Shown in pieces: positions 45,369 to 57,190 of a stretch of DNA of 64,000 nucleotides (its first letter is position 1; each line of letters starts with the position of its first letter). This stretch comes from Streptomyces albus subsp. albus (lineage in GTDB: Bacteria > Actinomycetota > Actinomycetes > Streptomycetales > Streptomycetaceae). The stretch is taken from assembly GCF_000725885.1 (NCBI RefSeq), contig NZ_JODR01000004.1, positions 224,812 to 288,811 on the forward strand, in the 5' to 3' direction. A program made the position numbers and the translations under genes. The notes under the pieces are model-generated. The model saw only the letters and a list, made by a program, of their open reading frames with translations. It searched no databases and was not told where the DNA came from.

Positions 45369-46259
45369 ATGCCTGCTTTCGACACTCCCGAACCGCTCTC
45401 CGCCACCTTCGAGCTGGAGGTGGGCTCCGTCCACCTCACCGCCGGCAAGCGCACCGACACGGTCGTGGAGGTACTGCCGCGCAGCGGCGCCGACGACAAC
45501 GACGTACGCGCCGCACAGCAGACGCAGGTCACCTGCGCGGGCGGCCGGCTGACCGTCCGGACGCCCAAGAAGCGCTCCCCGTTCGCCAAGCCGGGCGCCG
45601 TGGAGGTGACCGTCGAGCTGCCCGCCGGCTCGGACGTGCGGGGCACCGCGGCCCTGGGCGCCTTCTTCTGCACCGGCCGCCTCGGCGACGTGGTGCTCAA
45701 GACCTCGCTCGGCGACCTCCAGGTGGACGAGGCCGCCCGGGCCGAGCTGCGCACGGACCACGGCGACATCCGGCTGGCCCGCGCCACCGGCGATGCAGAG
45801 GTCGTCGGCTCCGGCCGGGTCGAGGTGGGCGAGGTCACCGGCGCGGCGACCGTCAAGAACGGCAACGGCCCGACCGTGGTCGGCGAGGTCGCCGGCGGTC
45901 TGAGGACCAGTGCCGCCAACGGCGACATCTCGGTGGGCACCGCGCACAGCGGGGTGGAGGCCAAGTCCGCCAACGGCCGCATCGAGATCGGCGTCGCCCG
46001 CGCGGGGGTCGAGGCGATGACCTCCACCGGCCGGATCCGGGTCGGCGACGTCCTGCGCGGCCGGGTCGCCTTGCGCGCCTCCGTCGGCGACGTCGAAGTG
46101 GGCATCCACGACGGCACCGCCGCCTGGCTCGACCTGCACACCAAGTTCGGCACCGTCCGCAACGCGCTCGGCCCCTCGGCCGGACCGGCGGACAGCGAAG
46201 AGACGGTCGAGGTGCACGCCCGGACCTCGGTCGGCGACATCATCACCCGCCGCGCCTGA
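45369..46259 (+). CDS. DUF4097-family beta-strand repeat protein
   Basis: A 296-residue protein made almost wholly of short beta-strands, the DUF4097/DUF2807 right-handed beta-helix pattern. Repeated units such as GDVVLKTSLGDLQVDEAAR, GDIRLARATGDAEVVGSG, GEVTGAATVKNGNGPTVVGEV and GDISVGTAHSGVEAKSANGRIEIG recur about every 20 residues. No signal peptide is seen, so it is cytoplasmic. These proteins are commonly encoded beside ABC exporters or two-component systems, as here, but their role is not known. Confidence 0.85.
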   Translation: MPAFDTPEPLSATFELEVGSVHLTAGKRTDTVVEVLPRSGADDNDVRAAQQTQVTCAGGRLTVRTPKKRSPFAKPGAVEVTVELPAGSDVRGTAALGAFFCTGRLGDVVLKTSLGDLQVDEAARAELRTDHGDIRLARATGDAEVVGSGRVEVGEVTGAATVKNGNGPTVVGEVAGGLRTSAANGDISVGTAHSGVEAKSANGRIEIGVARAGVEAMTSTGRIRVGDVLRGRVALRASVGDVEVGIHDGTAAWLDLHTKFGTVRNALGPSAGPADSEETVEVHARTSVGDIITRRA

Positions 46260-46307
46260 CCGGCGCCCCCTCCCCAACCCTGACCCCGCCCCCGGAAGGA
46301 CAGCGGC

Positions 46308-47338
<1,031 letters not shown>

Positions 47339-47342
<4 letters not shown>

Positions 47343-48130
47343 GTTCCCTCTCCCTCGCCGTGCGCGACGCGAACACGATGCTGCGCCGGAATCTGCTGCA
47401 CGCCCGGCGCTACCCCTCCCTCACCCTGAACCTGCTGCTCACGCCGATCGTCCTGCTGCTGCTCTTCGTCTACATCTTCGGTGACGTGATGAGCGCGGGC
47501 ATGGGCGGCGGCCACGCTGACCGCTCCGCGTACCTCGCCTATCTGGTCCCGGGCATCCTGATGATGACCATAGGCGGCACCGTCGTCGGGGCCGCGGTGT
47601 CCGTCTCCACCGACATGGCCGAGGGCATCGTCGCCCGCTTCCGCACGATGGCCATCCACCGCGGTTCAGTGATCATCGGGCATGTCGTCGGCAGCGTCCT
47701 GCAGTCGGTCGCCAGCGTGGTCCTCGTCGGTGCCGTCGCCGTCGCCATCGGCTTCCGGTCCACGGACGCCACAGCCCTGGAGTGGCTGGCGGCCCTCGGG
47801 CTGGTCGCCCTGGTCGCCCTGGCGCTCACCTGGATCGCCGTCGGGATGGGCATGGTCAGCCCGAACGCCGAGGCGGCCAGCAACAACGCGCTGCCGCTGA
47901 TCGTCCTCCCGCTCATCTCCAGCGCCTTCGTCCCCCTCGACGCGATGCCGGGCTGGTTCCGGCCGATCGCCGAGTACCAGCCCTTCACCCCGGCCATCGA
48001 GACCCTGCGCGGCCTGCTGCTCGGCAGCGAGATCGGCAACAACGGCTGGCTGGCACTCGGCTGGTGCGTGGGGCTGAGCGTCCTCGGCTACCTGTGGACG
48101 AAGGCGGTCTTCAACCGCGACCCGAAGTGA
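47339..48130 (+). CDS. ABC exporter permease, DrrB family
   Basis: A 263-residue ABC-2 permease with six helices. LTLNLLLTPIVLLLLFVYIFGDVM is the first helix. EGIVARFRTMAIHRGSVIIGHVVGSVLQ is the coupling loop. VLPLISSAFVPLDAMPGWFRPIAEYQPFTPAIETLRGLLLG is the conserved C-terminal motif. Start is the ATG at 47339 overlapping the ATPase stop. With DUF4097, P450 and ferredoxin genes in line, it may export a P450 product; this is inference. Confidence 0.93.
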
Positions 48131-48249
48131 GCCGCACGACGGCGCGGGCGGCCTCGCCCGGCTCCCCGCGCCGCCTCGCCGCCACTCCTGCCCCACCCGC
48201 CCCGTTCGATCCGCCGGCCCCTTCCGCCCCGACGACCGATGGAGCACCC

Positions 48250-49497
48250 ATGTCGTACGACCCGGCCCCCTCCCGCACTCCCGTAGACGGCACCCGGACC
48301 GAGGAACCGCAGGCCCTGCCCGTCGACCGGCACACCGGCTGCCCCTTCGACCCGCCCGACGGTCTCGTCCCGCCCGGTGACGAGCCGCTGCGCCGCATGC
48401 GCTACGCCGACGGCCACGTGGGCTGGCTGGTCACCGGCCACGCCGCGGCCCGCGCGCTACTGGCCGACCCGCGTATCAGCTCACGCTACGAACTCCTGCA
48501 CCCGCCCGTGCCGATGCCGGGGATGCCCGAGGAGCTGCCGCCCGCGCCGGTCGGTGACATGACCGGTCTGGACGCCCCCGAGCACACCCGCTACCGGCGG
48601 CTGCTCACCGGCAAGTTCACCGTCCGCCGGATGCGCCGGCTCACCGAGCGGATCGAGCACTTCACCGCCCGGTGCCTGGACGAGATGGAACAGGCCGGGC
48701 CGGGCGCCGACCTGGTGACGGCGTTCGCGCAGCCCGTGCCCGCGCTCGTGATCTGCGAACTGCTCGGCGTGCCGTACGCCGACCGGGACCGCTTCCGCGG
48801 CCAGGTGGCGGCCCTCTTCGACCAGACGGCCGCGCCGGAAGCGAGGGAGGGAGCACTCGGGGAGCTGTTCGCGTACCTGAACGAACTGGTCCTCGCCAAG
48901 CGCGCCGAGCCCACCGACGACCTGCTCAGCGAGCTGACCACCTCGAACCTCCACGACGAGGAACTGGCCGGCATAGGCTCCCTGCTGCTCGCCGCCGGCC
49001 TCGACACCACCGCGAACATGCTGGCCCTGGGCACCTTCGCACTGCTGAGCAACCCCGGGCAGCTCGCGGCGCTGCGCGCCGAACCCGCGCTCGCCGGGCA
49101 GGCGGTGGAGGAGCTGTTGCGCTACCTCAGCGTGGCCGATCCGCTGGTCCGGGCCGCGCTGGAGGACATCGAGATCGAGGGCCGTCTCATCAGGGCGGGC
49201 GAGACGGTCACCGTGTCCGTGCAGGCCGCCAACCGTGACCCGCGCAGGTTCGCCCGTCCCGACGGACTCGACCTCCGCCGCGAGGCCGTCGGCCATCTGG
49301 CCTTCGGCCACGGCGCACACCAGTGCCTGGGCCAGCAGCTCGCCCGTGTGGAGATGACCGTCGCGTTCCCGGCGCTCCTCGCCCGCTTCCCCACCCTGCG
49401 TCTGGCGGTGCCGGCGCACGAGGTGCGGATGCGGGAGCGCAGCAACATCTACGGCGTGCTCAGCCTGCCCGTCACCTGGGACGAGGTGCAGCCATGA
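48250..49497 (+). CDS. Cytochrome P450
   Basis: A soluble bacterial class I P450 of 415 residues (CYP105/107-like size) that hydroxylates a small molecule using electrons from a ferredoxin. The I-helix is LLLAAGLDTTANML with the proton-relay Asp-Thr. The K-helix ExxR is EELLRYL. The heme loop is FGHGAHQCLGQQLAR with the axial Cys. NRDPRRFARPDGLDLRR is the usual meander. The ATG at 48250 follows GGAG. Its stop overlaps a ferredoxin gene (ATGA), so both are translated together. Substrate unknown. Confidence 0.96.
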   Translation: MSYDPAPSRTPVDGTRTEEPQALPVDRHTGCPFDPPDGLVPPGDEPLRRMRYADGHVGWLVTGHAAARALLADPRISSRYELLHPPVPMPGMPEELPPAPVGDMTGLDAPEHTRYRRLLTGKFTVRRMRRLTERIEHFTARCLDEMEQAGPGADLVTAFAQPVPALVICELLGVPYADRDRFRGQVAALFDQTAAPEAREGALGELFAYLNELVLAKRAEPTDDLLSELTTSNLHDEELAGIGSLLLAAGLDTTANMLALGTFALLSNPGQLAALRAEPALAGQAVEELLRYLSVADPLVRAALEDIEIEGRLIRAGETVTVSVQAANRDPRRFARPDGLDLRREAVGHLAFGHGAHQCLGQQLARVEMTVAFPALLARFPTLRLAVPAHEVRMRERSNIYGVLSLPVTWDEVQP

Positions 49498-49754
49498 GCG
49501 TTTCGCGAGAGCCGCTGCGGCTGCGCGTCGACCGTGAACGCTGCGCCGGAGCCGGCATGTGCGCGCTGACGGCTCCACAGGTCTTCGACCAGGACGAACG
49601 GGAAGGCCGGGTGCTGCTTCTGCGTCCCGTACCGGCCCCCGCAGACCGGGCCGCCGCCCGCACGGCCGCCGGCCTCTGCCCCGCCGGTGCCATCACCCTC
49701 GACCCGGCGGACTCCCCGGCCACCGGGAACACCCGGGACCGCGGGCCGTCGTAG
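49494..49754 (+). CDS. [3Fe-4S] ferredoxin, P450 partner
   Basis: An 86-residue small ferredoxin. LRVDRERCAGAGMCALTAPQVFDQDEREG and a later GLCPAGAITL give CX5C...C, with Ala or non-Cys at the position of the missing fourth ligand, the [3Fe-4S] pattern typical of Streptomyces P450 donors. It would pass electrons from a ferredoxin reductase to the P450 encoded upstream. It overlaps the P450 stop by 4 bases. Confidence 0.95.
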   Translation: MSVSREPLRLRVDRERCAGAGMCALTAPQVFDQDEREGRVLLLRPVPAPADRAAARTAAGLCPAGAITLDPADSPATGNTRDRGPS

Positions 49755-49774
49755 CCCGCCGGCGTGCGGCCTCA

Positions 49775-51235
49775 TCAGGGGACGCTGCGGATGCGCAGGA
49801 CGAGGAGGGCGCCGGCCAGGCCGATGGCGGCGGCGGTCAGATAGAGGGCGGGATAGCCGCCCGCGTACCGCACCAGCGGCGCGGCGATGGCGGGGGCCGC
49901 GACCTGGGGAAGGGAGTTGGCGATGTTGATGACGCCGAGGTCCTTGCCGCGGTCGCGGGCGGTGGGCAGAACGTCCGCCATGAGGGCGAAGTCGACGGAG
50001 GTGAAGACGCCGAAGCCGACGCCGAGCAGGGCGGCGGCGCACAGCACCCCGGTCCACGTCTGCCAGCAGGCCATCAGCACGGTGGCCGCGGCCATCAGCA
50101 CACCCGCCCACAGGACGAAGGGTTTGCGGCGCCCGGCGCGGTCGGACCAGATGCCGCCGGCCACGACGGTCGCCAGCAACAGGGCCGCGTTGAGCGCGGT
50201 CAGCGCCAGGACGCCGTCCTCGGGCTCGGGCACATCGAGCACGTCGCGCAGGTAGTAGAGCAGGTACAGCAAGGCCAGCGCGTTGCCGAGGTTGACCAGG
50301 AAGCGGGTCAGCCACGCCCAGCCGAAGTCGGGGTGGCGGCGGGGGCTGATCCAGAAGCCCGCGGCGAAGCCCCGCCAGGTGAAGGGGGGCCGCAGGGTGC
50401 GCGGCAGCGGGGTGTCCTGCCCGAACAGCACGTAGGGGATGACGGCGAGCACCGTGAAGAGGGCGCAGGCGAGGTAGCCGGCGAACAGGCCGCCGGCGGC
50501 CATGGCCAGCCCGGTGCCGAGGACGACTCCGAGGGTCTGCGAGACGCCGAGCCAGCCCCCGACCGCGCCGCGCTGCGCGGTCGGCACCCGGTCGGGGACG
50601 GCGGCCACCAGTGCGGCGTAGGTCGCGTTGAGTGCGAGTTGCACCAGGCACCAGCCCAGCACCATGCCCGTCATGCCGTCGACCAGGGCGAGCACCACGA
50701 GTCCGGCGGCGCCGCCCGCGACACCGGCCGCGACCCATGGGGTGCGCCGTCCCCACCGCGAGGTGGTGCGGTCGGAGACGGCGCCGAAGAGCGGGTTGGC
50801 GACCAGGGAGACGGCGGCACCGATGCCGGTCACCCAGGCCAGGACGGACTCCTTGCTCCAGCCGGCCGGCGCCACCTGGGCGGCCTGCACCGCGAGCAGC
50901 ACCTGGAGCGGCCCGTACCAGCCCACCCAGACCGAGCCGTTGGCCAGGGAGAGGGCGGCCGTCCAGCGGGCACCGACCCGGGTGACGGGCTCGGCGAGGG
51001 CGGCGACCGGGCCATGTTCCGCCGGACCATGAGCCACCGGACCACGGACAGCCGGGCCATGAGCCACCGGACCACGGACAGCCGGGCCATGAGCCGCCGA
51101 ATCATCGACGACCGCATCATGAGCCGCCGGATCGCGGGCGGCCGGTCCCTGGGCGGCCCGCCCGTCCGCTGCCGGGTCCCGCCCGTCCGCTGCCGGGTCC
51201 CGCCCGTCCGCGTCCGGTGCGGGCCGCAGGGTCAC
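49775..51235 (-). CDS. MFS transporter with decapeptide-repeat N-terminus
   Basis: A 486-residue 12-helix transporter. The core begins RVGARWTAALSLANGSVWVGWYGPLQVLL; GAVSDRTTSRWGRRTPWVAAG is the loop 2-3 motif also seen in sugar transporters of the GPH type. The first ~75 residues are hydrophilic and repetitive: AHGPAVRGPV occurs twice exactly and is followed by AHGPAEHGPV, with more diverged copies before. The GTG at 51235 overlaps the stop of the beta-glucosidase gene (GTGA), so the pair is coupled and uptake of a glucoside or oligosaccharide is likely. A shorter protein starting within the repeats cannot be excluded. Confidence 0.86.
   Translation of the reverse strand: MTLRPAPDADGRDPAADGRDPAADGRAAQGPAARDPAAHDAVVDDSAAHGPAVRGPVAHGPAVRGPVAHGPAEHGPVAALAEPVTRVGARWTAALSLANGSVWVGWYGPLQVLLAVQAAQVAPAGWSKESVLAWVTGIGAAVSLVANPLFGAVSDRTTSRWGRRTPWVAAGVAGGAAGLVVLALVDGMTGMVLGWCLVQLALNATYAALVAAVPDRVPTAQRGAVGGWLGVSQTLGVVLGTGLAMAAGGLFAGYLACALFTVLAVIPYVLFGQDTPLPRTLRPPFTWRGFAAGFWISPRRHPDFGWAWLTRFLVNLGNALALLYLLYYLRDVLDVPEPEDGVLALTALNAALLLATVVAGGIWSDRAGRRKPFVLWAGVLMAAATVLMACWQTWTGVLCAAALLGVGFGVFTSVDFALMADVLPTARDRGKDLGVINIANSLPQVAAPAIAAPLVRYAGGYPALYLTAAAIGLAGALLVLRIRSVP
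51002..51201. repeat. 30-bp and 21-bp tandem repeats within the MFS gene N-terminus
   Basis: A 30-bp unit beginning GAGCCACCGGACCACGGACA occurs exactly at 51031-51060 and 51061-51090. Degenerate copies lie on either side (51002-51030, 51091-51120, 51121-51150). A 21-bp unit CGCCCGTCCGCTGCCGGGTC plus C is repeated at about 51160-51180 and 51181-51201. Both lengths are multiples of three, so reading frame is kept, giving ten-residue protein repeats on the minus strand. Confidence 0.88.
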
Positions 51236-52602
51236 GGCTGCCGGCCGGCCCGGTCGCGCAGCACGCCCCGCAGCCAGTGGAAGGAGTCCTTGGGGGTGCG
51301 TTCCAGGGTCGCGTAGTCGACGTGGACGAGGCCGAACCGCTGGCTGTAGCCCTCGGCCCATTCGAAGTTGTCCAGCAGCGACCAGATGAAGTAGCCGCGC
51401 ACGTCCGCTCCCGCGGCGCAGGCGGAGTGCAGGGCGCGCAGGTGGGCGTCGTGGAAGGCGATGCGCCGGACGTCGTGCACGGGGTCGGGGTAGGAGCAGC
51501 CGTTCTCGGTGATCATGACGGGCGGCAGCCGGTCGCCGTAGCGTGCGCGGAGGGTGTGCAGGATCTCGGGCAGCCCTTCGGGGACGACGGCCCAGCCGAA
51601 TCCGGTGCGCTCCTTGCCGGGTATCTCCCGCAGCGAGAAGGGCAGTCGTGCGGGCAGGCCGACACCGGCGAACTCGCTCTCCCCGGCGTCGGGACCGGGC
51701 GCCGCCACCAGGGTGGGCTGGTAGTAGTTGACGCCGTACCAGTCCAGCGGCTCGCTGATCACCTTCAGGTCGTCGGCGACGGGGCCGGGCAGCGCGGCGG
51801 CGAGGTTCTCGTCGGGGTAGCGGCCGGTCAGCAGCGGGTCGGCGAACAGCCGGTTGGTGAGGACGTCGTAGAGTTCGGCCGCCGCGGTGTCCGCCTCGCC
51901 GTCGGACAGCGGCCGGACGGGCCCGTGCGAGTTGGCGATCCCCACCGAGCGCGCACCGTGGGCCCGCAGCGCCCGGACGGCGAGCCCGTGGCCGAGGAGC
52001 TGGTGGTGTGCGGCGGGCAGCGCGTCGAACAGCAGCTCGCGGCCGGGCGCGTGTTCGCCGATGCCGTAGCCGAGCAGGGTGAGTTCGGCGGGTTCGTTCA
52101 GCGTGATCCAGTGCGGTACGCGGTCGCCGAGGCGGGCGGCGACGTGCTCGGTGTAGTCGGCGAAGCGCCGGGCGGTGTCCCGCTCCAGCCAGCCGCCGCG
52201 CTCCTCCAGCGGCAGCGGGGTGTCCCAGTGGAAGAGCGTGGGCACCGGCCGGATGCCGGCCGCGCACAGGGCGTCCACCAGCCGGTCGTAGAAGTCGAGC
52301 CCGGCGGCATTGACCGGGCCGGTGCCCAAGGGCTGGACGCGGGGCCAGGAGACGGAGAAGCGGTAGGCGTCCACCCCCAGTTCGCGCAGCAGCTCCACGT
52401 CCTCGCGCCAGCGGTGGTAGTGGCCGGTGGCGACGGTGGCGTCCCCGCCGTCCTTCACGGCTCCGGGCCGGCGTACGAAGGCGTCCCAGGACGAGGGTCC
52501 GCGCCCGTCCTCGTCCACCGCGCCCTCGATCTGGAACGCGGACGTGGAGACCCCCCACAGAAAGCCGTCGGGGAAGGACGGCAGCGGCTGATCGCTCGTC
52601 AT
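51232..52602 (-). CDS. Beta-glucosidase, glycoside hydrolase family 1
   Basis: A 456-residue intracellular GH1 enzyme that removes terminal glucose (or related sugars) from glucosides. FPDGFLWGVSTSAFQIEGAVDEDGRGPSSWD is the GH1 N-terminal signature. The acid/base Glu is in WITLNEPAEL and the nucleophile in PPVMITENGCSYPD. FIWSLLDNFEWAEGYSQRFGLVHVDY is the aglycone/-1 site end. No signal peptide. It overlaps the MFS gene, supporting an uptake-and-hydrolysis pair. No LacI regulator is next to it. Confidence 0.96.
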   Translation of the reverse strand: MTSDQPLPSFPDGFLWGVSTSAFQIEGAVDEDGRGPSSWDAFVRRPGAVKDGGDATVATGHYHRWREDVELLRELGVDAYRFSVSWPRVQPLGTGPVNAAGLDFYDRLVDALCAAGIRPVPTLFHWDTPLPLEERGGWLERDTARRFADYTEHVAARLGDRVPHWITLNEPAELTLLGYGIGEHAPGRELLFDALPAAHHQLLGHGLAVRALRAHGARSVGIANSHGPVRPLSDGEADTAAAELYDVLTNRLFADPLLTGRYPDENLAAALPGPVADDLKVISEPLDWYGVNYYQPTLVAAPGPDAGESEFAGVGLPARLPFSLREIPGKERTGFGWAVVPEGLPEILHTLRARYGDRLPPVMITENGCSYPDPVHDVRRIAFHDAHLRALHSACAAGADVRGYFIWSLLDNFEWAEGYSQRFGLVHVDYATLERTPKDSFHWLRGVLRDRAGRQP

Positions 52603-52700
52603 GTCCGGAGCCCATCAGCGGCCCCGCACGGAGTCAATACCCGTGCGTAACAACGGCGTCGGCCCGCCACCCGCCACCACGGGCCGCGGGCGGCGGCCGG

Positions 52701-53369
52701 TCAGGAGGGGGTGCGGGCCTGGACCAGGAGGCGGTCCACGTCGTCGGCGTCCAGCTCCAGGGCCCGCCCGACGGTGGCGAGCACCTCGCGTTCCGCCGCG
52801 CAGTAGGGCCCGTCGGCCAGGGCGATGCGGGCGCCTTGGAGCAGCAGGCTCTCGCGGCCGGGGACGGCCAGGTGCGGGGCCAGCGGGGCGAGGACCTCGT
52901 GGAGCTCGATCTCGGCCGTCACATGGGTGCGTCCGCGCTGTCTGCTCTCGGCGGTGACGGCGGCGAGCAGAGCGGTCAGCTCCTCCTCCGTGCAGTCGGT
53001 GAAGCCGGCGGCCCGTACCGTCCCGGCTGCCGTCTCGCGGGCCGCGCGGGCGGCGGAGCCCCCGGCCGCCAGCACGGCGAGGGCGACGCTGTGGACGGCT
53101 TCGCGCAGCATCGCGGCGAGGCGGTCGGTGGTGGGGTGGTCGAGCACGTCGGCGGTGAAGTGCGCGCGGCAGGCGACGCATTCGACGACGGGCCCGTCCG
53201 CGCCGCGGGGGACCAGCGGGACTCCCAGCAGGACGAAGCGGCGCCGGCCCGTGCGTCTGCGGTAGCGGCGGTCGCCGCCGCAGCCGGGGCAGAAGAAATC
53301 CCCGTCGTCCAGGGTGCGCCAGCTCGTGCGGACCCCTGCGAGACGTACACGGAAGGGTCGTTGGCGCAT
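52701..53369 (-). CDS. TerB-like protein with N-terminal zinc ribbon
   Basis: A 222-residue protein. The N-terminal zinc ribbon has DFFCPGCGGDRRYRRRTGRRRFVLLGVPLVPRG and VVECVACRAHF (two CxxC pairs). The helical C-terminal part (residues ~70-220) resembles TerB/tellurite-resistance-like domains: MLREAVHSVALAVLAAGG, HVTAEIELHEVLAPLAPHL, and GPYCAAEREVLATVGRALELDADDVDRLL. GGAGG precedes the ATG. Streptomyces has conserved members of this kind with no firm function. Confidence 0.78.
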   Translation of the reverse strand: MRQRPFRVRLAGVRTSWRTLDDGDFFCPGCGGDRRYRRRTGRRRFVLLGVPLVPRGADGPVVECVACRAHFTADVLDHPTTDRLAAMLREAVHSVALAVLAAGGSAARAARETAAGTVRAAGFTDCTEEELTALLAAVTAESRQRGRTHVTAEIELHEVLAPLAPHLAVPGRESLLLQGARIALADGPYCAAEREVLATVGRALELDADDVDRLLVQARTPS

Positions 53370-53546
53370 GGCCTCGCACCTCCATCACGATTCGGCAACG
53401 TCGCCGGGTGACGTGATATTAACCACAGCGCGGCGCCGGAGACAGCCCCCCGAGACCTTTTCGGCCCCTCGGTCGGCGGCTGTCCCCGGCGCCCGGGTGA
53501 GACGGCCCGGCCACAGGCGTCACTCGGCCCGCGGCCTCGCTCCGGT

Positions 53547-55427
<1,881 letters not shown>

Positions 55428-55475
55428 CTACAGACCCTCGCCGCGGCAGCTAAGAAGAAGCAGCCCGAAACGCAT
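55428..55475 (-). CDS. leuL: leuA leader peptide
   Basis: A 15-residue open frame, MRFGLLLLSCRGEGL, starts at 55475 and stops at 55428, 85 bases before leuA. It has four leucine codons in a row, CTG CTT CTT CTT. CTT is rare in this high-GC genome, so ribosomes would stall when charged leucyl-tRNA is low. This matches the classic attenuation mechanism for leucine genes, and similar leuA leaders are known in Streptomyces. Confidence 0.88.
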   Translation of the reverse strand: MRFGLLLLSCRGEGL

Positions 55476-55694
55476 GATGCCCGCATCGTAACTCAGGCCC
55501 CGTGGCGGCCACGGGGCGTATCACCATGCGGGACGCGGGGTCGGCGCACCCACCCGCCGGCCCCACCACTCCCTCGGGCACCGCACTCACGATCCGGCGA
55601 AACCGGACATCACGGCACAGGGTTCACCACCGTTTTGCGGGAATCATCGCGGCAACCGGTGACAGGACGGTAACTCAGTGCCACATTGCTCTAT

Positions 55695-56804
55695 ATGAAC
55701 GTACATCCCTCAGCGTCGCATCCGACGGCATCCAAGGCCCGATCCGTTTTCTGCACGATCGTCCCTCCCCACCTGCTCGACCAGGTCTCTCGGCACGGCG
55801 ACGACGTTCTCTCGCGGCCGGCCCGGCGCACCCTGGAGCGGGACGCGACCCAGCGCACCCGGCGCCGGATCACTACGGTGCGTTACGGCGTTCTGGCGGC
55901 GGCCCCCGCCGCGCCCGACATCGACCCGGCCGACCGCAAACCGCAGCGCACCATCTACGACGCGGCCAACAAGGAGGAGCTGCCCGGACAGAAGGTCCGC
56001 GAGGAAGGCAGCGACCCCGGCCAGGACGCCTCCGTCAACCGCGCCTACGCCGGCCTCGGCGCCACCTTCGAGCTGTACCTGAGCGTCTACGACCGCTACT
56101 CGATCGACGGAGCCGGTCTGCCGCTGGACGCCACCGTCCACTACGGCGACGACTACGGCAACGCGTTCTGGGACGGCGAGCGGATGGTCTTCGGGGACGG
56201 CGACGGCGAGATCTTCCGCGACTTCACCCTTCCGGTGGAGGTGATCGGGCACGAACTGACCCACGGCGTCACCCAGTACACCGCCAATCTGGAGTACTTC
56301 GGCCAGTCCGGGGCACTCAACGAGTCCGTCTCCGACGTCTTCGGCTCGCTGATCAAACAGCACAGCCTGGGCCAGAGCGCCGAGGAGGCCGACTGGCTGA
56401 TCGGCGCGGGGCTGTTCACCGACCGGGTGGAGGGCCAGGCGCTGCGCTCCATGAAGGCGCCCGGCACCGCCTACGACGACGACGTGCTCGGCAAGGACCC
56501 GCAGCCGGCGACCATGGACGACTACGTCCAGACCGGCACCGACAACGGCGGCGTCCACATCAACTCCGGCATCCCCAACCACGCCTTCTACAAGCTGGCC
56601 GTGGACCTGGGCGGCAACGCCTGGGAGCGGGCCGGACAGATCTGGTACGACACCCTCACCTCCGGCCGGCTCACCCCGGACGCGGACTTCGCGGCCTTCG
56701 CGGAGGCGACCGCCGAAGCCGCCAAGTCCCGGTTCGGCGACGGCAGCGACGAGCACGAGGCGGTACGCAAGTGCTGGTCCGAGGTGGGCGTGACGTCGGA
56801 GTGA
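55695..56804 (+). CDS. M4-family metalloprotease, protealysin-like
   Basis: A 369-residue zinc protease of the thermolysin (M4) family. There is no signal peptide. The N-terminus has a short propeptide with CTIVPPHLLDQVSRHGDD, the PPxLL motif of protealysin-like enzymes, not the long FTP/PepSY propeptide of secreted thermolysins. The zinc site is VIGHELTHGVTQYTANL (HExxH) with the third-ligand Glu in GALNESVSDVFG. NGGVHINSGIPNHAFYKLA holds the catalytic His. Start ATG 55695 lies 7 bases after CACATT, suggesting a leaderless message. An emfourin-type inhibitor gene follows. Confidence 0.93.
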   Translation: MNVHPSASHPTASKARSVFCTIVPPHLLDQVSRHGDDVLSRPARRTLERDATQRTRRRITTVRYGVLAAAPAAPDIDPADRKPQRTIYDAANKEELPGQKVREEGSDPGQDASVNRAYAGLGATFELYLSVYDRYSIDGAGLPLDATVHYGDDYGNAFWDGERMVFGDGDGEIFRDFTLPVEVIGHELTHGVTQYTANLEYFGQSGALNESVSDVFGSLIKQHSLGQSAEEADWLIGAGLFTDRVEGQALRSMKAPGTAYDDDVLGKDPQPATMDDYVQTGTDNGGVHINSGIPNHAFYKLAVDLGGNAWERAGQIWYDTLTSGRLTPDADFAAFAEATAEAAKSRFGDGSDEHEAVRKCWSEVGVTSE

Positions 56805-56902
56805 GAAGGCGCCCCACCGGGGTGCCGTCAGGGTGACGATCCTCACGCAAAGCCACCCGACCGGCACTTAACGTGCGGCCGGATGGCCGGGAAGATGGAG
56901 GT

Positions 56903-57178
56903 ATGCGTATCACCGTCACCCGCACAGGTGGCTTCGGCGGGCTCACCCGCCGGGCCACCCTCGACACCGCAGGGCGGCCTGATGCCGCCGAGGTCGCGGC
57001 CCTGGCAGACCGGGCGCTGCGCGAGGGGCTGAGCGAGGCACCCCTGGGGGTGCCCGACGGCTTCCACTACGAACTCGACGTCGAGGACGGCTCCGCGAGG
57101 AGCTCCCACTTCGCCGACCCCAAGCTGACCGAGGCGCAGGCGGAGCTGGTGCGGAAGGTCCTCAAGGAAGGGGCGTGA
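56903..57178 (+). CDS. Emfourin-type inhibitor of the neighbouring M4 protease
   Basis: A 91-residue protein matching emfourin, the proteinaceous inhibitor of protealysin described in Serratia, which is encoded beside its protease. The N-terminus MRITVTRTGGFGGLTRRATLDT carries the Gly-Gly-Phe-Gly-Gly turn that enters the protease site in emfourin. The rest has helical and strand segments (AAEVAALADRALREGL, FHYELDVEDG, LTEAQAELVRKVLKEG). GGAGG lies just before the ATG. It follows the protease by 98 bases in the same direction. Confidence 0.82.
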   Translation: MRITVTRTGGFGGLTRRATLDTAGRPDAAEVAALADRALREGLSEAPLGVPDGFHYELDVEDGSARSSHFADPKLTEAQAELVRKVLKEGA

Positions 57179-57190
57179 TGCCCCTGGTCC

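Noticed and set aside
49775..52615. A 946-codon minus-strand frame spanning the MFS and beta-glucosidase genes
   Set aside because: The upstream part is an out-of-frame reading of the GH1 gene, which has clear motifs in its own frame; only 49775-51235 is real.
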